Below the pieces are notes generated by a model, which was given only the letters and a program-made list of their open reading frames with translations, made no database searches and had not been told where the DNA came from. Source: Bacteroidales bacterium (GTDB lineage: Bacteria; Bacteroidota; Bacteroidia; Bacteroidales; P3). Taken from it: a stretch of 64,000 nt of DNA. The number at the start of each line of letters is the position of its first letter. The first letter of the stretch is position 1. Both the position numbers and the translations under genes were made by a program. The DNA lies in assembly GCA_017449525.1 (NCBI GenBank), contig JAFTFL010000018.1:62001-126000 (forward strand), read 5' to 3'. Below are positions 28,301 through 36,213 of the stretch, piece by piece.

Positions 28301-31300
28301 ACACCGATAACCATCCACGAGTTGGGGTTCTCTCCCATGAAGTCGAAGCGAGCCTGCAGGGTGTTCACTGCTGGTATGAGCTCAGGCAGCATCACGTAGC
28401 TGCTGCCGCCAAGGCGCAGCACCTTACCTACGGTCATCATGTTGCTCACATAAGGCATAGCCGTACTTGGACCTACTATCCAACAGTTGGCGGAGAAGTT
28501 ACCCACGTTGCGAGCGTCGAAATTCTCGCTGATCGGCAATTGCAGCGGGCCACAAGAGGTAGAGACGGTGAGGTCGGTGTAGATGTTGTTGTTCACGCTG
28601 CCACCGCAAATCGGGAAGACTCGTACCACGTAGTCACTGCTCGAGTTCAGACCCGAGATGGTCAGCGTACTGTCGGTCGTGTTGGCTACAGCGGTACGCC
28701 ATGTAGATTCTGTACTGAGGCGGTAATCCACGCGCCAAGCTGACTCGGTGTGGCCGCGGAACCAGCGCACCGATGCCGTCGTGCTCGTGCTACCTGCAAA
28801 CACCACTACTGGCGCCACACAGGTAGGAGTGAAACATGCGGCGTTGAAGCGCACTTGCGGCACATAGTTTGCCACTCCTTGATTGGGAGACGAAGGACGT
28901 ATTGGGTTGATGTACTCATCATCTTGGTAGAAGTAGAGTGTGCGGCTCTCGGCATCGGTACCATAGAAATACCAGCTGTCGTAATAGTCGTCATTGCTGT
29001 CCTGCATAGAGATCACGGTGTTCATGCTGCGATTCTGTACCACTGGCACCGAGAAGGGCAGGTAGATCCAGCCGTTGCGACCCATATTGATTGTGTCATC
29101 AAACACCAGCGTATGCTGCGCAATGTCGATGTAGTCATCCACACTCTCGAAGGATGCTTGGTTGGTGTGGCCAATCCACAGTTTCACATTGCGGGGTCCC
29201 ATGCTGCTCTCGTCTACCTCGTCGTAGTCAATACCATGATAGTAGATACCGTAGATCGTGTCGCCGATGTTGGTCAGCTCATTGGGCGGATATATAGACT
29301 GCGTGTAGCTGTACCGCCAGTTCTGATTCGTTGGCACCGTTGGGGAAATCACGGATACACTACCGCCACTGACATGGCAATCGACGGTGGAATAGGAACC
29401 AGTGAGTTGCGTAGCGTGGAACGTGTCGCAGTCCGTATTGATGCGTACCTGATAGGTGGTCATGGTATCCACGTTGCGTATCACGAAGAAGGTCTCAGCG
29501 GTAGACTGTTCGATCCACGCGGTGTCCTGCTCTTTCTTGTAGCTCACGTGGTAATTCGTAGCGGGGTAACCCTCGTTGCTGGGTGTCCAACTGACGGTGA
29601 TGTACTGCGCTGCATTGTTGTAGTAGAACCGCGTGTTCTGCGGAGCGCTGCAAGCGGGCTGCGTGGTAAACGGGTCGAGGGTGAACCAGCGGCGGTTGTT
29701 GTCGCCTTCGCAGGCTCCACGCATCCAGGCATAGTACCGTGTGTTGGGTTCAAGGTCTGTCAGATGAATTGGCGACGTAGCACTAATAATCGAACCTATG
29801 GCATCGTTGATGTCATTCGTCTTGCTGTATACGAACTCATACTCCGAAGCCGTCGATGATGGGTCAACGATGAAACGCACATCGGCCGATGTGGGGCTGA
29901 AGTTGTAGGCAAATGCCGCTGTGGGTGCCTTGCAAGTAGTGTTGTAGTACACCTTCACATCCTTTAGGTAAGCCACCGTATTACTTGCACCGCTTGTCTT
30001 GTGGCGGAACACAATGTACTTCATCGAGTCGGGCGCATTCTCAAAGGTCTGCTCAAAGGTCTGCCAACCGGCACCCGTGCTGGAGTTGATCGTAGTCGTC
30101 GGCGTGTAAGTACCGTAAACCTGCAGCGCATCGAGGCTGTTGAGGTCGGGTATCAAGCCCACCTCCATCTTGCCATACTCGGCCGTGCTACTGGTCTTAC
30201 CCAAGTTGAACTCCAGAGTGATGCTATCCATCGGCACTTCGAAACGAGGCATGGCGATGGTGCTGTAGTAGCCACTCGTGTTGCTGTAGAAGTATAGCAT
30301 AGCATGTTCTATGATGTAAGTGCCGGTAAAGTACCTATAAGGATAAGTGTGGTTACCATTATAGGTGTTGAACGGCACCCAACAATTGGCACGCGGAGTG
30401 GTGGTATACGGCGTAGTCGAAGTAGCCAAGCCGTAGTTGAAGTTCTCTTTGTAAGGCAGTGCACTGCGCTTGATGATGCCGTCGGCCGTATTGAACTTCA
30501 CCACGCTCATGAGGCTGCTGTCGTTGTAGTCGCACAGGGCGTACACACGGGCTTCGTAATTGAAGGCAGGGCTGAGATTGGTGAAAGAGACGCTGCTGCC
30601 CGACACCACCGTGTCGAAAGTGGGCATATTGTTGTCGAAGTCTTCGGCACCCATCAGCACGCGGTACATCGGCTCGCTGGCGTCAGCGTTCCAACTCAGC
30701 GTAGCAGCCGTAGCCGTAACGTCGGTGGCCTTGAGGTTATAGGGACGCTGGCAGGTAGGACGGCGATACACGCTGATGTCGTCTATATATACATAGGAGT
30801 AGGCCGGTGTAGAAGCGGGGATGGCAGCTATGGCAATGTACTTGCCGTTGCCATGATAGCTCTCCATCGATACCGACACGTCGAACCACTTGTGTGAGTG
30901 CAACAGTTCGCCCGTGAAGGTTTGCACGGGGACGAAGGTGCTGTAATCCTCGGGGTCGGTCATCACACCCACTGCTACAGGTACCGACTGGTACGAGGCA
31001 GTGGCAGAACCTACAATGTAGGAGAAGTCCACCACCAAGCTATCGACAGGTGCCTCAAAGAAGGGCAGTGCCACGTAGGTGTAGTGAGAAGCACTGGAGC
31101 GATAGAGGTACATGGCACGCTTCGTAGCGTAGTTGCTGCGGTCGTACGAACTATTCACATAGGGGTAGACGGTGCTGCCCGACGAGGCATTACTGCCGCG
31201 ATGCCAGCACGAGGGGATAGCTGTAGTAGCACTGCTGCTGGCAGTCCACGTGTTGAAGTTCTCAAAGAAGGGCAGTGTCGTGGGCAAGCAGGTGGTCTTC

Positions 31301-33921
31301 ACATTGATTGTGGTAGACTGTCCGCAGCCGCTGGTTACGCGTATCTGGTACTGCGTGTTGGGTGTCAGATTGCTTAGGAAAGTGGAGCGCTCCGAGGCGG
31401 CCACCGAGATAGGTGTCCACGTGCTACTGGTAGATAATTTGTACTCCAATGTAAAAGATGTCTCGGTATTGCCAGGTCCCCACACCAGTCCAATACTGTC
31501 TGTAGACACCATTGAAGTGAGTAGCATCGGTGCAGGACAGTTGTTGGTCTGCATACAGTTGGCAAAGTTGAAGCGCACCATGGAGCGAACAGATTGGGTA
31601 CTACCAGTACCTGGACTATAGGGGTTGATACGAACCGTACCCGTAGTGTAGCGCACCATATTCGTAATGCTCTGCATGGGGAATATGTAGCTCGTGCTGT
31701 TGTATTGGCCACTGTTGTCCACAACAGTTACCAGAAGATTACCTCCTGTGTAGTTGAACGGCTGATAGAAGTCGAAGTGGTTCCAGCCTGTTCTACAATT
31801 GAGCGGACCTACATACACGGGTATGAACATATTGACGTCGAACGGCTCGAAGTTGCTACTCATAGTAGTACGCGTTACGTTGGCCAAGTAGATAGTACAG
31901 TTGGTCTTATAGGTCATGGCCGTGGAGTATTGGTATTTGATGTCGATACCCCTGATGGTACCGCCCGAGGGCATACCGATAGTAGAGGCTAAGTACAGCT
32001 CTTGGCGATAACCATAGTTAGAGCCGTTGGACACAATACCGATGTAGTTTGTAGTGGTACCAGTGGTATCGCTTGGGGTAATGGTGCGCGCCGAGGCTGC
32101 ATCGTAGGTGGCACATCCCAATCCATCGGTGCGGAACGACGCGCTGTCGCCCCAACCGTAGCCATGAGAGCCGCAATCACTATATACGGCCACGCGGTAG
32201 CCTGTGCCTGGAGTCAGTCCAGTGAGCAGGATGCCATTGGTGGTCGTGTTCTGCCAATAGGCAGCACCAGTGCTGGGCGTTACGTGTACGCGGTAGCCCG
32301 TGGGCGGGTTCAAGCCAAGTCCCTCATCATAACGCCAGTCGATGTAGGCGCTCGTCGCTGTGTTACCGCGAACCTCTACGCCAGTAACAGGCATACACTC
32401 CTCTTTGTAGGCTATGTTGATGTCGTCAAGGTACACATTGTTCGTTCCGCCTTGGTTGGCACGGAAAGCGATGTAGCGTCCTCGTCCGGTGTAGCTATCC
32501 AACGATACCGCGAAGCTCTTCCATACGGAGAGGTTGTCGCCGCACTCGACAGTCTGTACACGTTCGAAAGTATTGTAGTCATAGGGGTCGGTCATCACAC
32601 CCACATCCATTACGCCGTAGGTGGCAGTGGTGGAGTTCTTGTAGAGTTTGAAGGTAACCACCAAATCGCGGACATTGGTGTCAAATGCTGGAGCAGCCAG
32701 ATACGAATAATAGCTTGTAGTGGCGTAGAAGTAGAGCGACCGTACACCCGAGGCACTTGTAGACGAGGGGTAGGGATAGGCCGTTGCAGAGTTCGTACCC
32801 TTCACCCAACAGGGATTAATCGTAGAGGTTGAAGCTGTACCCGAAGCATCCTCAAAGCCGTAGAAGTGCGGCAGACTGCTGGCAGGATAAGGTTCACAAA
32901 CCGTACGAACTGTCAGCTCCAACGGCATCGAATAACTGTCCGAGCCACCGGGGCAGACAGAGTATACGTAGAAGTAGTAGGGCGTGTTGGGGGCGAGGTT
33001 GTAGGCCGTGAACTCTGGGTCGAACCGCAGTTCGCGTGTAGCCGTGCTGGCGCCTTGCGTGAACGGTGCATTACTCCATTCTACTACCCACGAGTTGATA
33101 GCATCGCCAGCCGTATAGTCCCAGGCCAACTTGATGCTGTCCACGTCGCGGACGGCAACGCGAAGATTGTGGGGAAAATCGCAGTCATAATGGGGCGCAA
33201 CAAAGGTGTAGCGCAGTCCTACAGCGGGGAGCGTAGTCGTTGCCCTCGTGGCGGGCTGAGCATTGTTTGTGATGACAGAGAAGGTGGGATTACCCCAGTC
33301 TGCACCTGTCAGCGCATAGGTTTTCTGGGCGCGGCCGTCGCGAATGTAGCAGCGGCTTGTGATGGAAGAGGGCTTATACATCTGACCATAGATGAACTCT
33401 ATGTTGTTGAGACCCTCATGGAACACCACTTGATAGTTGAACCGGTCGGTAGTGCCACCGGTGTAGAGGTTCAGGTCAAAATACTCAATGATGAGCACGC
33501 GGTGACGTGCATCGCCCGTACCAGCCGAGTCTACTTTCCATAGCATTTTGGCGTTAGGGGTGCGGCCGAGGTACCCATCCTGAGACAGGAATGGTTGGAT
33601 CACGCGGGCGCCACCCGTATACGCTGCCGCCGTACCACTACTTACATTCGTGTCCAAATACATGAATCCATTGGCGCTGCAGGCAATCTGCCATCCCGGG
33701 TTGAAACCTGAAACACCGAAGGAGAACGCAAACGGACATGTTACAACGCAGTAACCGTCGTCATTCGAGGAGAATGAGCCAACCGTACCGGTATGCTCGA
33801 TGGAATTGTACGTCGTCGTGTCGACATCCACCCTAAGAAAGGCATTCTGCGCATGCACTGTCAAGCCGCACAACATGAGGAGCGCGGCAAGACACGTTCG
33901 CAATCGAAACTTTTTTTGCAT
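25384..33921 (-). CDS. Giant modular T9SS surface adhesin (FN3 and jelly-roll modules)
   Basis: A 2,845-residue secreted protein with signal peptide CLAALLMLCGLTVHAQ. By eye the layout is: an N-terminal beta domain (26-240); about 12 fibronectin type III domains (near 247, 510, 790, 1060, 1330, 1425, 1700, 1940, 2205, 2490, 2575, 2670); five jelly-roll modules of the cleaved-adhesin/choice-of-anchor J kind (near 344, 877, 1153, 1793, 2030), each with a VGVMTDPxDYxTF-type strand; three copies of another beta-sandwich (near 602, 1515, 2297, rich in N-IF-GNT strands); and a T9SS type A sorting domain (VTLYPNPAHG to the C-terminus). It should be exported by the T9SS and anchored on the surface to bind protein or glycan ligands. 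No catalytic motif is visible. A paralogue begins at 61967. Confidence 0.88.
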   Translation of the reverse strand: MQKKFRLRTCLAALLMLCGLTVHAQNAFLRVDVDTTTYNSIEHTGTVGSFSSNDDGYCVVTCPFAFSFGVSGFNPGWQIACSANGFMYLDTNVSSGTAAAYTGGARVIQPFLSQDGYLGRTPNAKMLWKVDSAGTGDARHRVLIIEYFDLNLYTGGTTDRFNYQVVFHEGLNNIEFIYGQMYKPSSITSRCYIRDGRAQKTYALTGADWGNPTFSVITNNAQPATRATTTLPAVGLRYTFVAPHYDCDFPHNLRVAVRDVDSIKLAWDYTAGDAINSWVVEWSNAPFTQGASTATRELRFDPEFTAYNLAPNTPYYFYVYSVCPGGSDSYSMPLELTVRTVCEPYPASSLPHFYGFEDASGTASTSTINPCWVKGTNSATAYPYPSSTSASGVRSLYFYATTSYYSYLAAPAFDTNVRDLVVTFKLYKNSTTATYGVMDVGVMTDPYDYNTFERVQTVECGDNLSVWKSFAVSLDSYTGRGRYIAFRANQGGTNNVYLDDINIAYKEECMPVTGVEVRGNTATSAYIDWRYDEGLGLNPPTGYRVHVTPSTGAAYWQNTTTNGILLTGLTPGTGYRVAVYSDCGSHGYGWGDSASFRTDGLGCATYDAASARTITPSDTTGTTTNYIGIVSNGSNYGYRQELYLASTIGMPSGGTIRGIDIKYQYSTAMTYKTNCTIYLANVTRTTMSSNFEPFDVNMFIPVYVGPLNCRTGWNHFDFYQPFNYTGGNLLVTVVDNSGQYNSTSYIFPMQSITNMVRYTTGTVRINPYSPGTGSTQSVRSMVRFNFANCMQTNNCPAPMLLTSMVSTDSIGLVWGPGNTETSFTLEYKLSTSSTWTPISVAASERSTFLSNLTPNTQYQIRVTSGCGQSTTINVKTTCLPTTLPFFENFNTWTASSSATTAIPSCWHRGSNASSGSTVYPYVNSSYDRSNYATKRAMYLYRSSASHYTYVALPFFEAPVDSLVVDFSYIVGSATASYQSVPVAVGVMTDPEDYSTFVPVQTFTGELLHSHKWFDVSVSMESYHGNGKYIAIAAIPASTPAYSYVYIDDISVYRRPTCQRPYNLKATDVTATAATLSWNADASEPMYRVLMGAEDFDNNMPTFDTVVSGSSVSFTNLSPAFNYEARVYALCDYNDSSLMSVVKFNTADGIIKRSALPYKENFNYGLATSTTPYTTTPRANCWVPFNTYNGNHTYPYRYFTGTYIIEHAMLYFYSNTSGYYSTIAMPRFEVPMDSITLEFNLGKTSSTAEYGKMEVGLIPDLNSLDALQVYGTYTPTTTINSSTGAGWQTFEQTFENAPDSMKYIVFRHKTSGASNTVAYLKDVKVYYNTTCKAPTAAFAYNFSPTSADVRFIVDPSSTASEYEFVYSKTNDINDAIGSIISATSPIHLTDLEPNTRYYAWMRGACEGDNNRRWFTLDPFTTQPACSAPQNTRFYYNNAAQYITVSWTPSNEGYPATNYHVSYKKEQDTAWIEQSTAETFFVIRNVDTMTTYQVRINTDCDTFHATQLTGSYSTVDCHVSGGSVSVISPTVPTNQNWRYSYTQSIYPPNELTNIGDTIYGIYYHGIDYDEVDESSMGPRNVKLWIGHTNQASFESVDDYIDIAQHTLVFDDTINMGRNGWIYLPFSVPVVQNRSMNTVISMQDSNDDYYDSWYFYGTDAESRTLYFYQDDEYINPIRPSSPNQGVANYVPQVRFNAACFTPTCVAPVVVFAGSTSTTASVRWFRGHTESAWRVDYRLSTESTWRTAVANTTDSTLTISGLNSSSDYVVRVFPICGGSVNNNIYTDLTVSTSCGPLQLPISENFDARNVGNFSANCWIVGPSTAMPYVSNMMTVGKVLRLGGSSYVMLPELIPAVNTLQARFDFMGENPNSWMVIGVVEDENSIMTFQAVDTLRAGDSALMHSRTVSFANYSGAGRIAFYVPNGMGYNYIDNLVVEPIGCGAPSNLTVDVVTSNSANLQWTTASGASTYIVEYGPAHYPKVDSLCSRVLAVGGMMGITGLSPRTLYMARVYSVCASTHDTSYAEGPVYFTTACSQLTIGDTETFDLGVLPASTYTHKLPPCWAYEMRTSNATYLTPNYQTQIYRGNSSYATSGNACMYMYGNTVLAMPELPMAAGNYMVEFSHYVSSINYWLIVGVVDSTTPGFSASFTPIDTLRYSSTGRKHSTVYLSTYQGMARHIAFYNLYVSGTTVYDYCTVPIDDVVVRPMPTCAPVRNIYADSNTTGSSVSVNWTDRTPATMWQIEYGRQGFTRGTGTMMTVTSHPTVFSAQPLTYYDVYVRPICSGGDTADWTMGSVLSGACDGSGEVNTSLTGTQATSQYVPVYTYYNYSISEVIIDSIEMAQVGLNPITHYAFYPTSATGGTHANNCRIFLGNTTKSVFSSSSDFVNVDTSANFTLVYSGTMNWTSEGWRVVRFDRPFQWDGHSNVIVVVDRDNGSYVSDGNRRTHSTTGYKSIYGYSDSENPNPFSLTGFGGTKGYLNLRPDMRLVSCELFCSEPAVVVDTVTAETALLTWGSETGNYEVEHKRVTDLDWTADTIVSGTRYMVERLEPMTDYAVRVRRVCDSTSASDWSTRLFTTVDLPCEPVDIDSLSIDASFSTADISWTAAENAASYEVHVWNTANYDSTFTTTTTSVTVGGLVSGVEYHVAIRTVCGLYGAIRSDFSDTTQFTAEVCQPVTNLQGTINTTTATITWTPGSNNTGRWLVEYGYAGYIEGAHIFQDTVEEALWVVEDLEADEQYHFYVRALCGEYISMWDNPVQLTAVASIDDADMANVTLYPNPAHGTTTVSINGIAGQVSVEVVNINGARVSLTTLDCSGDCAKTLNLDNLSAGAYFVRIKGEKLDVVRKLIVR

Positions 33922-34398
33922 AACTTTTTAGGTTTTGTTGAATAAATGAATATGAATTAATGATGTTATCTTCGCTCTTTTTTGCAGGGTACGCAGGGCA
34001 TCGGCCGCAGGAATGGGCTTGCGAGGGCTCTGCTGGGGGATTCGTTTAGGCACAAGACACGCCTGTGGATTTGTCGTTCAAATCCTGCGCTCAAGGCTCC
34101 GGGGTGTGCGAGTAGTTATATGAGTGGGTGCGAGTAGAAGTGGATGCGACCCTGCCGCTTATGGAGTAAAGTAGTAGTAGTAAGAGGAGTGCAAGTCGGC
34201 TTGAGGCAGACTCGGCAAGAGCAGGTAGTGTCTAACGGTTCATCTGTTGGTTTTGGTTCAACATCGGGTTGGTTCTCTCAGTAGCTCAAGTTGCGCTTGG
34301 CAGCGAGGTGTCGGTGGGGAGGCGCGGTGCGCTTGCATCGGCCCGCCTCGTCATTGTCCTGCGCTGCGCAGGCATCAGTATTGCTTCTTTTCTGACAA
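33922..34398 (-). other. Long untranslated leader of the giant adhesin gene
   Basis: About 470 nt separate the promoter -7 box from the adhesin start codon with no gene between. On the minus strand the leader is C/T-rich and contains several short GC-rich palindromes (for example TGCGCTGCGCA near 34361-34371). It could hold a regulatory structure; I recognise no known riboswitch. Confidence 0.45.
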
Positions 34399-34406
34399 CA
34401 AAGGTA
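34399..34406 (-). promoter_or_regulatory. Promoter -7 box for the giant adhesin gene
   Basis: Minus-strand TACCTTTG preceded by CGCCGAAAAATGTG, the same layout as other promoters here. Confidence 0.65.
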
Positions 34407-34451
34407 CACATTTTTCGGCGATAATGTTTCCCCAGCGCAGCATTCGCGGCC

Positions 34452-34468
34452 AAAAAAAAAAAAAAAAA
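34452..34468. repeat. 17-nt homopolymer (A on plus strand) upstream of the adhesin promoter
   Basis: An uninterrupted run of 17 A residues, 46-62 bp upstream of the adhesin -7 box. The bases beyond it (34478-34599) hold two hairpins: AGCACG/CGTGCT with T5 after it, and GTCCT CAAAA AGGAC nested in TTTTTGTC/GACAAAAA. Confidence 0.7.
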
Positions 34469-34702
34469 CGCTAAATCAGCACGTTACGAATGTTTATAGA
34501 TTTGAACTTTGGGGTAAAAATCGTGCTTTTTAGCCCGAAGATGCCTACGGCTACATCATTTTTTTGTCCTCAAAAAGGACCTTTTCTTTCTGACAAAAAG
34601 GGGCACATCAGCCCACGCCCGATGCCCCAAAGAGGCTGAAGAGGGATGCGCCGACTGCCAAAGTGGCCTCTGCCGCCCTGCCGCGGTGTGGCAAAAAAAT
34701 TG

Positions 34703-35010
34703 TACTTTTGCAGCGTCGTTGCCGAGCGCATTGACAGCCGTGGGCGTTCTCCACTCCCGTTTCCTCCCCTACCCCATTCCCCATTCTCATCCTGCATCCA
34801 ATACCCTGCCCCACAGCGGACAGAGAGGACTATGCCGTACGAAATAGACCCCTATGCTGTACGGCATGGTACTACACGACGCAGCAAACCGCAGCACAAC
34901 ACGTGGTTGCGATGCCACTACGCCGTACGGCAGAAAGGAAAGATTCGTTGGGGAAAGAGGCCGCAACCGTACGGCCTAAGACCACAGGCCGCAAGGCATG
35001 AGCCCACTCG
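34703..35010 (+). repeat. Intergenic element B: promoter, C-rich tract, GCCGTACGGC palindromes
   Basis: TACTTTTG at 34703-34710, preceded by GCAAAAAAATTG, then a C-rich stretch (CCTCCCCTACCCC and similar), then palindrome copies GCCGTACG (34834), GCTGTACGGCA (34856), GCCGTACGGCA (34922) and ACCGTACGGC (34966). It reads into the 3' end of the convergent DUF819 gene, for which I see no separate terminator. Confidence 0.6.
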
Positions 35011-35016
35011 CCGCGG

Positions 35017-36201
35017 TCAGCCGCAGAAGAGCAAGAGCAAGTGGTAGACCCCGATGCCGAGGTAGTTGCCCAACATGTAGCCCAGCAGGCCGATGGTGAT
35101 GCCCAGCACCACGATGCTGCGGTTGCCCAGCAGGGCAGCCACCATGGGCACGAAAGGTGGCGAATTGATGAGGGCTACGGAGCTGACCAATACGGTGTCG
35201 CCATCGATGCGCAGCAGGCGCGCCAACAGCACTTGCAACACCAGCGAGCCGAAGATAGTGAAGAGGATGTACCACAGGATATGGAGACTGCCGAGGAAGT
35301 CCATCTGCCGCACGTTGCAGGCCGTGGCGACGCTGAGGCAGAAGACATAGACAAAGTATAGCCCCACGTCGAACGACTGGGGGTTGCGCCGTGCGGCCGG
35401 CAGAAAGGAGGCGCCGATGGCAAGAGTGGTGAGCAGCAGGATGAGGAGCGAGGTGCTGCCCGATGCCAGCAGCGACACGGCGGCATAGGACACCGCGGCT
35501 ATGGCGACAGCCAGCAGCAGCATGAACAGTGTGCCGCGGCGGTGAGCAGCGTCGAAGGGGCGCACCGCAGGAGTTTCATCGCCAGCAGCCACCTGCTGCG
35601 AGGGGGCTGCCGAGGAGGTGCGAGGCGGCAACAGCCAGCGAAACACATTCTTACCGAAGAAGATGACAAACAGCAGATAAAGGCCTGTGGCCACCAAGTC
35701 ATAGCCCGTAACGAAGAGGTAGAGCTCCTGCCCCATGCCCACGCCTTGCTTGATGGCACCGATGTTGGCGATGCCGCCAGTGTAGATGCCAGTGGCGACG
35801 GCGCAGACCTGCGTGAACTCCTGACAGGAGAGCGAGCTGCCGGCTGCACCGCGGAACAGGAAGAAGCCACCCACGGTGGTGAGCAGCACGGCCACTAACC
35901 CACTGAAGAAGGTGCGCACGGCCAGCCCCGTGGACCAGCCGCGGAGCGAGCAGCCCATGAGCATGAGAGGGATGGCTAAGGGAATGGTGAGGTTGCCCAC
36001 GGCGGTGAGCGTAGTGGAGGCGACCGAGCCGTCGGCCAGCAGGCCACTGTTGCCCACAAGGAGCCCAATGGCGTAGAGCACTGTCATGGGCGACAGGCGC
36101 TCTATCCAGCGCCACCTCCGAGCCAAGCGCATGACCAACAGGGGCACACCGAACAAATAGAGCACCACAAGGAGGGAGGGGAAGATGGAGGAGAGCGTCA
36201 T
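35017..36201 (-). CDS. DUF819 family multipass membrane protein
   Basis: A 394-residue protein with about 11 hydrophobic segments throughout and a short charged loop in the middle ([21 protein letters not shown]). It matches the DUF819 family, which has the look of a transporter related to the bile-acid/anion:Na symporter group; Gly/Asn-rich stretches such as VGNSGLL and [15 protein letters not shown] would line a substrate path. The substrate is unknown. It follows uvrA by 12 bp and is the last gene of the minus-strand run. Confidence 0.82.
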   Translation of the reverse strand: MTLSSIFPSLLVVLYLFGVPLLVMRLARRWRWIERLSPMTVLYAIGLLVGNSGLLADGSVASTTLTAVGNLTIPLAIPLMLMGCSLRGWSTGLAVRTFFSGLVAVLLTTVGGFFLFRGAAGSSLSCQEFTQVCAVATGIYTGGIANIGAIKQGVGMGQELYLFVTGYDLVATGLYLLFVIFFGKNVFRWLLPPRTSSAAPSQQVAAGDETPAVRPFDAAHRRGTLFMLLLAVAIAAVSYAAVSLLASGSTSLLILLLTTLAIGASFLPAARRNPQSFDVGLYFVYVFCLSVATACNVRQMDFLGSLHILWYILFTIFGSLVLQVLLARLLRIDGDTVLVSSVALINSPPFVPMVAALLGNRSIVVLGITIGLLGYMLGNYLGIGVYHLLLLFCG

Positions 36202-36213
36202 GGGCAGCAGGCG

